NCBI GenBank assembly: GCA_964515945.1
Contig: CAZEWY010000110.1
Span: forward strand, 1-11,228
Reading direction: 5' to 3'
DNA length: 11,228 bases
From: CAYQQJ01 sp964515945
GTDB taxonomy: Bacteria > Pseudomonadota > Gammaproteobacteria > Pseudomonadales > Cellvibrionaceae
A program made the translations under genes and the position numbers. The notes under the pieces were generated by a model. That model did no database searches. It was not told the origin of the DNA and saw only the letters and a list, made by a program, of their open reading frames with translations. Shown here piece by piece: positions 1 through 5,938 of the stretch (positions are counted from its first letter, which is position 1; each line of letters opens with the position of its first letter).

Positions 1-34
1 CCAAGTCGATTGCAATCGTCGTATGCTTGCTCAT
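1..34 (-). CDS. IS110-family transposase, N-terminal fragment (runs off left edge)
   Basis: The reverse strand starts with ATG at 34 and reads MSKHTTIAIDL before the window ends. This matches the usual N-terminus of IS110-family transposases, whose first RuvC-like strand carries the first catalytic Asp of the DEDD tetrad (here the D of AIDL). A strong Shine-Dalgarno, GGAGGA, sits 7 nt upstream of the ATG (plus-strand bases 42-47), which supports this as a real start. These enzymes are RNA-guided DEDD recombinases that move IS110 elements without classical terminal-repeat cleavage. Only 11 codons are visible, so the family call rests on a short but characteristic match, and the IS1111 subgroup cannot be excluded. 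Whether the rest of the gene is intact is unknown. Confidence 0.62.
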   Translation of the reverse strand, partial: MSKHTTIAIDL

Positions 35-57
35 GGTCTTCTCCTCCACTCACTTGC

Positions 58-85
58 GAATAGATAAGTTCTTCCTCATCTATTC
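58..85. repeat. 8-bp inverted repeat in the transposase leader
   Basis: GAATAGAT (58-65) and ATCTATTC (78-85) are perfect reverse complements separated by 12 nt. In the transcript of the minus-strand transposase this would form a stem-loop about 24 nt upstream of the start codon. It could be part of an IS110 structured RNA, a translational control hairpin that limits transposase synthesis, or an operator. Confidence 0.6.
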
Positions 86-209
86 TGGCGCATTGCGACG
101 CCGTTTAGGAGGGGGAGGAGACCATTCCATCGACCTACCGATACGGCATGATCACGGGCTTTCTGGAAAACCCGTTCACTGACTTGCTACTGCGTATACT
201 ATATGGTCA

Positions 210-243
210 TGTTCATTAATAATGCACGAAGCCGATTCCGGAA
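210..243 (+). repeat. Degenerate inverted copy of the antitoxin promoter/operator region
   Basis: Plus-strand TGTTCATTAATAATGCACG (210-228) matches the minus-strand operator TGTACATTAATAATGTACA (2305 to 2287) at 16 of 19 positions. At the same further offset both carry TCCGGAA (237-243; 2278 to 2272). The two copies face each other across the toxin-antitoxin module. This copy may be a second AbiEi binding site or the remnant of a boundary duplication. The alignment was made by eye. Confidence 0.5.
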
Positions 244-259
244 ATAAGGACAGAAGTTC

Positions 260-334
260 ATGAACAGGTCATTTGTTTTTTTATCATTGGCAATCTGTGC
301 TGCTTCTTCAACGGACTGGGTAATCAGATGGTGA
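260..334 (+). CDS. Short signal-peptide-like ORF, possibly a truncated gene start
   Basis: The ATG at 260 is preceded by AAGGA with about 10 nt spacing and opens a 24-codon frame beginning MNRSFVFLSLAICAAS, ending at TGA 332-334. The sequence has a basic residue followed by a hydrophobic core and small residues, as in a Sec or lipoprotein signal peptide. The frame stops just after crossing the 3' end of the toxin gene on the other strand. It could be the 5' end of an exported-protein gene whose body was displaced when the toxin-antitoxin module arrived, or a chance ORF in AT-rich DNA. No product can be assigned. Confidence 0.25.
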   Translation: MNRSFVFLSLAICAASSTDWVIRW

Positions 335-1172
335 AACCTTTGGTAAATGCATCCAACAGTGCTTCATTTCGATCAAATTGTTGTTCAGGGATATCACACA
401 TTTCTTCTACCAATTGCTCGGTGGAATGGGTTTCATGGTTGCCACTGAGTAATTTTTGGATGTATTCAGACGTAGCTTCAGACGAAATGGCGCTGGAGGC
501 CTTCCCGAGCTGAAGAGCGATTGCCAGCGTTACGTCCCAGTCATACTCCTCCATCAGCTGCTGGTTTGCGTAAACCACGTCGTGAACAGCGGGGATTTCT
601 TCATAGGTAGTAAAAAGGTAGGCGAGATCTCTCGCATCTCCTTTGCGCTTATCCCGTGAACGGTCCAACCAAGCGACCAGTTTAAGCAGAGCCATGCCCT
701 CTGGCGTGGCAACCGGGATGTCAACTGCAGGATCATTTTGTATTCTGACCGTTTGAGCATGGTCACAAGCTTCCTGAAAGCCAAGGACGCTCATGACGAC
801 GGCCCCATCCGGGGGCCATTGGATGTTGTTTCTATCGTCCTCCATTTGTCCGAAAGGAATGACATCCACTGGAATACCGTCAGGACTTATCAGCCGGTGC
901 TGCTGTGTGGCTTGGCTAAACCCTTGCTTTACGAGGCACTCTTTTAGCTGCGCAAATGCCCCCCAACCGGGAACCTGCACACCGAAATCTACATCCATGG
1001 TTGCGCGTTGTATGCGCGCGCCATAACCATGGTGCAGTACGATATCCCGTGCTGAAGCGCCTATAACCACAAAGGGTATATTCAATTCATTTGAAAGAGT
1101 AGCGACTGCCTTGTATAGCTGCACTGTGTTGTCGTCAATCTTCCCCGATATATTCAGCAACGTATTTTTCAT
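324..1172 (-). CDS. AbiEii-like nucleotidyltransferase toxin (type IV toxin-antitoxin / abortive infection)
   Basis: This 282-residue protein belongs to the DNA polymerase beta-like nucleotidyltransferase superfamily, in the AbiEii/AbiGii-related group. The nucleotide-binding turn is GAS (38-40), followed by the metal-binding pair DVD (Asp60, Asp62) and a third acidic residue in IPVDVIPFG (Asp103). A helical C-terminal half includes a KRKGDARDL stretch near residues 176-184, a position where these families keep conserved Lys/Asp residues. Enzymes of this family transfer nucleotides to tRNA or other targets and stop growth, for example during phage infection; the target here is unknown. The ATG at 1172 is preceded by an AGGGA-like site. 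The gene starts inside the last codons of the antitoxin gene (38-nt overlap), so the two are almost certainly co-transcribed and translationally coupled. It could instead be a housekeeping nucleotidyltransferase-like protein, but the AbiEi neighbour favours a toxin. Confidence 0.88.
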   Translation of the reverse strand: MKNTLLNISGKIDDNTVQLYKAVATLSNELNIPFVVIGASARDIVLHHGYGARIQRATMDVDFGVQVPGWGAFAQLKECLVKQGFSQATQQHRLISPDGIPVDVIPFGQMEDDRNNIQWPPDGAVVMSVLGFQEACDHAQTVRIQNDPAVDIPVATPEGMALLKLVAWLDRSRDKRKGDARDLAYLFTTYEEIPAVHDVVYANQQLMEEYDWDVTLAIALQLGKASSAISSEATSEYIQKLLSGNHETHSTEQLVEEMCDIPEQQFDRNEALLDAFTKGFTI

Positions 1173-2223
1173 AAATCATCCCTGCTGTTTCCAGATTTCT
1201 GGTATCACCAGTCATTAGCAAGTCCGCATAGACCAATACCGGATGCACCAGCCCAGGGCGAAGAGCATCATTTGGCAATTCCATATTTTCCGGCTGCTGC
1301 CAGGGCCAGAACGGGCGGTATATTTCCACTAGCCCTGCTTCATTTCCAGTCCGCTCGGTTATTTTGCGCAGCTGCGCATCTGCAAGTAGTTTGTTACCGG
1401 CATCTTTTGGCAAATAAACAGTTGCTACTTGCGGTTGCAGATAGCCGGTATACATTGATGCGGCGACTTCGCCCCCCCAGCATGCATCATATGTTTTGAT
1501 ATCAAGAGGTTTCCACCAATTGGGATCTTTGGCAATGAACTCCCCTACTGCCAATTTTGGTTTTAGCCGTTCAGGGTAGGCTTCGGCCCACCGATCAAGC
1601 AGTTTTTGAAGATTCGTAAGACGGCGTCCTTTCTCAGTCCCCCTGTCGATTAAGAAGCCGGCATCTTTTAACCCTGCCACAACCCATCCAACAGTTCCGA
1701 GAGAGACACCGGCGATATTGGCAATTTTCCGGTAAGGAGCATTCACTAAACCGGGATTACAGAGAAAGGCAAAAACAACCTTTAAACCGGTTGTTTCGAA
1801 AGCTCTGTTGGTAGTGTTCCTGGCAGTTTGTCCTGCGGGTTGTCTGTGTCCCTTTATGAAGAAATAGCCAGGCGGCACTTTCACATAGGCGTTGCCAAGG
1901 GTATCGATGAACTGGACGTTGGCTGCCTTCAATCTATCCGCCATATTGGGATTCACATAATCGGCGACCAGCATGGCGCCTGCGGGCAATTTCGTTAGGC
2001 GGTGGATAAGTAATTCCAGATTAGCCTGGGGAGCCCACTTCTTGATCTCGACTGGAATCTCGTCAACCACACCCGGAATGCACAGAATTGCATCAACCGG
2101 GCGGCCATGGATCTGCGCATGAAGTTGCTTAACCTGGAGCCGAACATCCGTCTCTTTCGTTAGCGCAAGGATGGCGTCATCCAGGATATCGGCTTGGTTG
2201 CGCTGTCGGGTCATGTTGCCCAT
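1135..2223 (-). CDS. AbiEi-like antitoxin / transcriptional regulator (type IV toxin-antitoxin)
   Basis: The partner of the nucleotidyltransferase reads about 362 residues from the ATG at 2223. Around residues 40-125 it resembles the AbiEi_2-type N-terminal region, with PVD (42-44), an EIK (59-61), and a later FIDTLGNAYV segment (D107, G110, N111) before a helix-turn-helix near residues 164-192 (YRKIANIAGVSLGTVGWVV). The C-terminal third has the conserved KPLDIKTYDACWGGEVAAS stretch seen in this antitoxin family. Family knowledge: AbiEi proteins neutralise AbiEii without a stable complex and repress their own promoter. A longer GTG start at 2262 is open, but the proposed promoter would put its transcription start only about 8 nt upstream, so ATG 2223 or ATG 2214 is preferred; neither has a strong Shine-Dalgarno. 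The gene ends inside the toxin gene. Confidence 0.85.
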   Translation of the reverse strand: MGNMTRQRNQADILDDAILALTKETDVRLQVKQLHAQIHGRPVDAILCIPGVVDEIPVEIKKWAPQANLELLIHRLTKLPAGAMLVADYVNPNMADRLKAANVQFIDTLGNAYVKVPPGYFFIKGHRQPAGQTARNTTNRAFETTGLKVVFAFLCNPGLVNAPYRKIANIAGVSLGTVGWVVAGLKDAGFLIDRGTEKGRRLTNLQKLLDRWAEAYPERLKPKLAVGEFIAKDPNWWKPLDIKTYDACWGGEVAASMYTGYLQPQVATVYLPKDAGNKLLADAQLRKITERTGNEAGLVEIYRPFWPWQQPENMELPNDALRPGLVHPVLVYADLLMTGDTRNLETAGMIYEKYVAEYIGED

Positions 2224-2277
2224 CTCGTGGCACACTCGCTGTTTATGGTGCCCTTGGGGCACGCTTCGACGTTCCGG

Positions 2278-2305
2278 ATAATAACATGTACATTATTAAT
2301 GTACA
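2278..2305 (-). promoter_or_regulatory. Promoter of the toxin-antitoxin operon
   Basis: On the minus strand an extended -10 (TGTTATTAT; hexamer TATTAT at 2283 to 2278) lies 16 bp after a -35-like TGTACA (2305 to 2300, 4 of 6 to TTGACA). Transcription would start near 2270, giving a leader of about 47 nt before ATG 2223. The -35 and most of the spacer coincide with the perfect palindrome at 2287-2305, so a protein bound there would block RNA polymerase. Confidence 0.6.
2287..2305. promoter_or_regulatory. Perfect 19-nt palindrome, likely AbiEi operator
   Basis: TGTACATTATTAATGTACA is a 9-bp perfect inverted repeat about a single central base. It overlaps the -35 and spacer of the divergent-facing promoter of the antitoxin gene. 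AbiEi antitoxins of characterised systems bind inverted repeats in their own promoter, so autoregulation through this site is the simplest reading. Direct binding is inference. Confidence 0.7.
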
Positions 2306-2400
2306 GTTAAAAATAGTGAACGAGACGACGATTTTGGGGTATTTAAAGATCTTCCGAGGGGGTTCTTGGTGGTGAGCGTTTCGTTGGTGGTTTGGCCTGT

Positions 2401-2443
2401 CGGGTTACGCCGCTCGTGATACTCGCGGCTAACCCTACCTACG
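2401..2443 (-). repeat. REP-like palindromic element, left copy
   Basis: Read on the minus strand the element starts with a GTAG tetranucleotide (2442 to 2439) followed by GGGTTAGCCGC ... GCGGCGTAACCC, which folds into a hairpin with an 11-nt loop region. A GTAG head next to an imperfect palindrome is the usual layout of REP elements that RAYT transposases act on. It is inverted relative to the copy at 2495-2530, so the pair forms a BIME-like doublet. Confidence 0.75.
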
Positions 2444-2475
2444 GTGGAGTGCGGGTGGAGTGCGGATGGTGTGCG
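2443..2475 (+). repeat. Three-copy 11-bp tandem repeat between the REP hairpins
   Basis: GGTGGAGTGCG occurs at 2443-2453 and 2454-2464, and a variant GATGGTGTGCG at 2465-2475. The array fills the centre of the REP doublet. Copy number may vary between strains through slippage. Confidence 0.8.
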
Positions 2476-2494
2476 GATAAAGTCCCTTGTCTCG

Positions 2495-2530
2495 CGTAGG
2501 TTGGGTTAGCCGCGAAGCGGCGTAACCCAA
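2495..2530 (+). repeat. REP-like palindromic element, right copy
   Basis: The GTAG head (2496-2499) precedes a near-perfect hairpin, GGGTTAGCCGC / GCGGCGTAACCC, with a GAA loop and one extra base in the right arm. It lies about 26 bp beyond the stop codon of the MazG-like gene and could stabilise that transcript's 3' end or end transcription weakly. Confidence 0.8.
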
Positions 2531-2556
2531 CGCAACTGGTATCGCACAACTACTTA

Positions 2557-2913
2557 TTATTCATCTACATAAGCCGTATATTTCCGCGCACTTCCCTTCA
2601 CTTTATCCGGCGGATAGCGGATTTTATTGATCGCCATTTTCTCTTCAACGGCTTGATTGATATCGACTCCGAGTTTGTCCGCCAGGCGGATCAGGTAGAT
2701 CTGAACGTCGGCTATTTCGTGGGCGGCTTCTTTTTGCTGTTCCGGTGACAGGTTTCGTGACTGGTCTTCGGTCAGCCATTGGAAGATTTCGAGCAGTTCC
2801 GCCACTTCGCCGCTGAGGGCCATGGAGAGGTTTTTGGGGGAGTGGTATTGATCCCAGTCGCGGTCTGCGGCGAACTTTCGGGCTTTGTCCCGGATCGTTT
2901 TGAATTCGTTCAT
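2557..2913 (-). CDS. MazG-like nucleotide pyrophosphohydrolase
   Basis: This 118-residue all-alpha NTP pyrophosphohydrolase is of the short MazG/dCTPase-like (RS21-C6) type. It keeps the two metal-binding motifs of the superfamily: EVAE at 36-39 in SGEVAELLEIFQW, and EIAD at 66-69 in AAHEIADVQIYLIRLAD. The 30-residue spacing and total length fit the single-domain, cytoplasmic members that split (d)NTPs to (d)NMP and pyrophosphate, often dCTP or modified nucleotides, as house-cleaning enzymes. The ATG at 2913 has only a weak AGG upstream. A plausible sigma70 promoter lies at 2947-2975. It is divergent from the GH3 gene and separated from the toxin-antitoxin operon by the REP doublet. There is no adjacent MazEF-type pair, so a stress role linked to the module is only possible by proximity. 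Substrate cannot be read from the sequence. Confidence 0.92.
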   Translation of the reverse strand: MNEFKTIRDKARKFAADRDWDQYHSPKNLSMALSGEVAELLEIFQWLTEDQSRNLSPEQQKEAAHEIADVQIYLIRLADKLGVDINQAVEEKMAINKIRYPPDKVKGSARKYTAYVDE

Positions 2914-2946
2914 GATGGCATGCCTGGTGCGTTTTTCGGTTCGGGT

Positions 2947-2975
2947 TTTAGACGTTTTTAATTTTTGCTTGTCGG
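2947..2975 (-). promoter_or_regulatory. Putative promoter of the MazG-like gene
   Basis: On the minus strand CCGACA (2975 to 2970) is followed after exactly 17 bp by TCTAAA (2952 to 2947). Each matches the sigma70 consensus at 4 of 6 positions, and the spacer is A-rich. It lies about 34 bp upstream of the start codon. Confidence 0.4.
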
Positions 2976-3011
2976 ATTATTGGTGATCGGGTTATTCGAG
3001 CCAAGCGACCT

Positions 3012-3028
3012 CCATTCTACGTGAATGG
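3012..3028. repeat. Small inverted repeat in the divergent MazG/GH3 intergenic region
   Basis: CCATTC (3012-3017) and GAATGG (3023-3028) are inverted around a 5-nt centre. The site sits between the two divergent starts and about 90 bp upstream of the likely GH3 -10. It could be an operator for a sugar-responsive regulator, but a 6-bp repeat is weak evidence. Confidence 0.25.
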
Positions 3029-3091
3029 GCGTGCCGTGGCCCGGTTTCCGACAGCTTTCGTGGTCCCATGGAGGGGCTTTATGAGTTAGTG

Positions 3092-3122
3092 TTCGCTAGC
3101 TTATATTTCCTGCTACTATAAG
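3092..3122 (+). promoter_or_regulatory. Tentative promoter of the GH3 gene
   Basis: TATAAG (3117-3122) matches the -10 consensus at 5 of 6, about 45 bp upstream of the ATG. The best upstream hexamer (TTCGCT, 3092-3097) is poor and 19 bp away, suggesting activator dependence or a mistaken call. The 9-mer ATATTTCCT is repeated at 3103 and 3137 around it. Confidence 0.3.
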
Positions 3123-3166
3123 TGTTCTAACCAAGAATATTTCCTCAAAACAACGGTTGAATAGTT

Positions 3167-5830
3167 ATGAAACTGTCGATGCACGCTCTGCCTTTGATGA
3201 TCCTGGCAACCGGTCTGTTGCTGGGGGCCTGTACCAACGAAAAGGCCGCTACTGAAACTGAAACTGAAACGCCGGCGTATCTCAATACCAGCCTGCCTCT
3301 GGATACGCGGGTTGAAGACCTGGTGTCGAGGATGACACTGTCGGAGAAAATTTCCCAGCTCTACAATGAAGCCCCGGCCATTGAGCGGCTGGGTGTAGCC
3401 CAGTACAACTGGTGGAACGAAGCCCTGCACGGCGTTGCGCGGGCGGGCAAGGCAACCGTGTTTCCCCAGGCCATTGGCATGGCGGCGGCATTCAACAAAC
3501 CCTTGATGCACGAAGTGGCAACGGCCATCTCCGACGAAGCCCGGGCCAAGCACCATCACTTCGTCGACAACGACGTCGTCTTCCGCTACACGGGCCTCAC
3601 TTTCTGGTCACCCAATGTGAATATTTTCCGGGATCCCCGCTGGGGACGCGGCCAGGAAACCTACGGTGAAGACCCCTACCTGACCGGCACTCTGGCGGTG
3701 GAATTCATTACCGGCCTGCAGGGCGATAACGAGAAATATCTGAAGACGTCGGCCATGGCGAAACACTACGCCGTGCACAGCGGCCCGGAGAAATCGCGGC
3801 ATTCAGACAACTACATCGCCACCCGCAAGGACATGCACGAGACCTACCTCCCCGCCTTCCGCATGGCCGTGAAAGATGCGGATGTCGAATCCATCATGTG
3901 CGCCTATAACCGCGTCAATGGCGAGCCCGCCTGCGGCAACGACTATCTGCTGCAGGACCTGCTGCGCGAGAAGTGGGGCTTTGATGGCCACGTGGTCTCC
4001 GACTGTGGCGCCCTCGACGATTTCTATGCTGAAACGGCCCACAATGTGGCCGGTTCCCCGGCGGAAGCGGCGGCCTGGGCGCTGACCACCGGCACGGATC
4101 TGGACTGCGGTACCGGGCGCCTGAGCACATTCACCAACCTGCACTTCGCGTTGCAGCGCGGCATGGTCACTGAAGCGCAGATCGACAATGCTGTGAAAAA
4201 CCTGTTCCGCACCCGCTTCAAGCTGGGCATGTTCGACCCGGCGGACCAGGTACCCTTCACCGATATCCCCATGTCTGTGGTGGGCTCCGAGGAGCACCTG
4301 GCACTGACGCTGGAAATTGCGGAGCAATCTCTGGTGCTGCTGAAAAATGATGGCCTCTTGCCGCTGAAGGCCGGCACCAAAGTGGCCGTCATCGGCCCCA
4401 ACGCCACCAATCCCGCGGTTCTGATCGGCAACTATCACGGCGACCCGATCAAACCGATCACGCCGCTGGAGGGCATCAGGCAGCAAGTCGGCGCTGACAA
4501 TGTTATTTACGCTCCCGGCTCACCGTTGATTGGCGATATCTATGGCCATTATCAGCCGATTCCCGCCAAGGCCTTCTTTCATCGCACCGAGTCCGGCGAC
4601 CTGCAGCCGGGCCTGAAAGCCGCTTACTACGAAGCGACCCTCGAAACGACGCGGGGCTCAAGACCGACCATGGCAGCCGAGCCTTCCATGGAACGCATCG
4701 ATGACAATATCGACTTTTTCTGGAAGCGCTCACCCATCGACGATAGCGTCTGGGATGAATTCGGTGTGGTTTGGGAAGGCGTACTGCTGCCTGAAGAGAG
4801 CGGAGAATTCCGCTTTGACAGCGTCGCCAGGGTCACCATCGATGGGCAGCCGGTTGAAGGGCCCATCGCGCTCCGAGCCGGTAAGGAATATCCCTTCAAA
4901 GCCGAAGTCATCTTCTCTCGCGTCTGGTGGGGCAACAATGCCCTTGAGCCGCAGGTTCAGGTCAGCTGGGTAAACAGCTCCCGGGATCTCGCGCAGGAAG
5001 CCATAGCGGCTGCCGAAGAGGCGGACGTCATTCTCTTTATGGGCGGCATTTCACCTCTGCTGGAAGGCGAGGAAATGCCCGTGGACCTGAAGGGTTTCGA
5101 CCACGGCGACCGCACCAGCATCAACTTGCCAGCGGAACAGGTGGCGCTGATGAAACGCCTGAATCAACTGGGCAAACCCATGGCACTGGTGAACTTCAGT
5201 GGCAGCGCCATGGCGCTCAACTGGGGTGACAAAAATCTGGACGCTATCGTCCAGGCATTCTACCCCGGCGAAGCCACGGGCACCGCCCTGGCCAACGTGC
5301 TCTGGGGTGAAGTCAGCCCATCCGGCCGCCTCCCCGTCACCTTCTATCACGGCGTGGAAGACCTGCCCGGGTTCAAGGATTACAGCATGGAGAACCGGAC
5401 CTACAAGTACTATGAGGGCAAGCCGCTCTACCCCTTTGGCTACGGCCTCAGCTACAGCAACTTTACCTACAGCGGTTTGCAGGCACCGGAATCCGTCAGC
5501 GCCGAAGAGGGTATGGACCTGAGCGTCACCCTGAAAAACGAAGGCCCCATGAACGCCATGGAAGTCAGCCAGGTTTACCTGACGATGCTGGATGCGCCGG
5601 TGCGTGTTCCGCAGCTGGAGCTGGCAGCGTTTATCAAAACGGAAGTGGCCAACGGCGAAGAAACCACCGTCAAACTCAGGGTCGCGCCTGAGCAACTGCA
5701 CTATGTGGACGAGGCCGGAAACCATGTGCCCTATAAAGGCCGCTTGAAAGTAACCGTGGGCAGTGGCCAGCCGGGCTATGTTGAGGATGTTGCTGAGGAT
5801 ATTGTTGAAGCCATGGTTAACGTTATTTAA
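3167..5830 (+). CDS. GH3 beta-xylosidase with PA14 insert, lipoprotein
   Basis: This 887-residue glycoside hydrolase family 3 enzyme probably removes xylose from the non-reducing ends of xylo-oligosaccharides. The N-terminus is a lipoprotein signal with lipobox LGAC (Cys22). Thr at +2 is no inner-membrane retention signal, so outer-membrane anchoring is likely. A TETETE linker (three ACTGAA units) follows. The GH3 N-domain contains NWWNEALHGVAR, typical of beta-xylosidase-like rather than beta-glucosidase members. The nucleophile is Asp279 in VVSDCGAL. The C-domain starts near residue 380, is interrupted at about 470-605 by a compact PA14-like insert (GLKAAYYEATL ... FRFDSVARVTIDG), then resumes with an LEGEE stretch (633-636) where the acid/base Glu is expected. 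A fibronectin III-like domain (about 760-875) closes it. The Shine-Dalgarno is weak; the start is supported by the signal peptide. It converges with the alpha-glucuronidase gene, its likely pathway partner. Beta-glucosidase or arabinofuranosidase side activity is possible. Confidence 0.96.
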   Translation: MKLSMHALPLMILATGLLLGACTNEKAATETETETPAYLNTSLPLDTRVEDLVSRMTLSEKISQLYNEAPAIERLGVAQYNWWNEALHGVARAGKATVFPQAIGMAAAFNKPLMHEVATAISDEARAKHHHFVDNDVVFRYTGLTFWSPNVNIFRDPRWGRGQETYGEDPYLTGTLAVEFITGLQGDNEKYLKTSAMAKHYAVHSGPEKSRHSDNYIATRKDMHETYLPAFRMAVKDADVESIMCAYNRVNGEPACGNDYLLQDLLREKWGFDGHVVSDCGALDDFYAETAHNVAGSPAEAAAWALTTGTDLDCGTGRLSTFTNLHFALQRGMVTEAQIDNAVKNLFRTRFKLGMFDPADQVPFTDIPMSVVGSEEHLALTLEIAEQSLVLLKNDGLLPLKAGTKVAVIGPNATNPAVLIGNYHGDPIKPITPLEGIRQQVGADNVIYAPGSPLIGDIYGHYQPIPAKAFFHRTESGDLQPGLKAAYYEATLETTRGSRPTMAAEPSMERIDDNIDFFWKRSPIDDSVWDEFGVVWEGVLLPEESGEFRFDSVARVTIDGQPVEGPIALRAGKEYPFKAEVIFSRVWWGNNALEPQVQVSWVNSSRDLAQEAIAAAEEADVILFMGGISPLLEGEEMPVDLKGFDHGDRTSINLPAEQVALMKRLNQLGKPMALVNFSGSAMALNWGDKNLDAIVQAFYPGEATGTALANVLWGEVSPSGRLPVTFYHGVEDLPGFKDYSMENRTYKYYEGKPLYPFGYGLSYSNFTYSGLQAPESVSAEEGMDLSVTLKNEGPMNAMEVSQVYLTMLDAPVRVPQLELAAFIKTEVANGEETTVKLRVAPEQLHYVDEAGNHVPYKGRLKVTVGSGQPGYVEDVAEDIVEAMVNVI

Positions 5831-5873
5831 CGTCTTAACGTCAACTAAGAAACGCCTCAATAGCACCCTGAAT

Positions 5874-5909
5874 AAAAGGCCGATACCTTCACAGGTATCG
5901 GCCTTTTTT
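5874..5909. terminator. Bidirectional rho-independent terminator between GH3 and GH67 genes
   Basis: A perfect 10-bp stem, GGCCGATACC (5878-5887) and GGTATCGGCC (5894-5903), surrounds the loop TTCACA. T6 follows on the plus side and AAAA precedes it, giving a short U tract for minus-strand transcripts. It lies 47 bp after the GH3 stop and about 30 bp after the GH67 stop on the other strand, so it can serve both convergent genes. Confidence 0.95.
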
Positions 5910-5938
5910 ATGGGCTGTTAGCGCAAACTTCGGATTAT

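Larger units (their letters stand above)
35..259. other. Non-coding leader/end region of the IS110-type element and left flank of the toxin-antitoxin module
   Basis: No convincing full gene lies here. Immediately upstream of the transposase start are a strong ribosome binding site and an 8-bp hairpin (58-65/78-85). A GA-rich stretch at 114-123 (GGAGGAGACC) is nearly the inverse of the transposase Shine-Dalgarno region (35-47). A second imperfect inverted repeat lies at 155-174 (CGGG-TTTC / GAAA-CCCG). Bases 194-228 are AT-rich and hold a degenerate copy of the antitoxin operator. In the IS110 group the non-coding left end upstream of the transposase encodes the bridge RNA, so part of this segment could be that RNA, but I cannot place the element boundary. 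Confidence 0.45.
2306..2556. other. Intergenic region between the toxin-antitoxin operon and the MazG-like gene
   Basis: No gene is supported here. The segment contains two inverted REP-like hairpins (2401-2435 and 2503-2528) around an 11-bp tandem repeat (2443-2475). Bases 2320-2400 show nothing recognisable. Confidence 0.7.

Noticed and set aside
2401..2530. CRISPR array
   Set aside because: The repeats are inverted hairpins and an 11-bp contiguous tandem, not regularly spaced direct repeats with unique spacers.
3103..3145. Repeated 9-mer ATATTTCCT upstream of GH3 as an activator site
   Set aside because: Two copies of an AT-rich 9-mer 34 bp apart can arise by chance, and nothing ties them to a known regulator.
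3803..4486. Minus-strand ORF of 227 codons inside the GH3 gene
   Set aside because: It is a mirror frame of GH3 catalytic-domain sequence with low-complexity composition and no start signal.
5051..5866. Minus-strand ORF of 271 codons overlapping the GH3 3' end
   Set aside because: It is antisense to the conserved GH3 C-terminal and FnIII-like domains and crosses toward the shared terminator, without a family resemblance.
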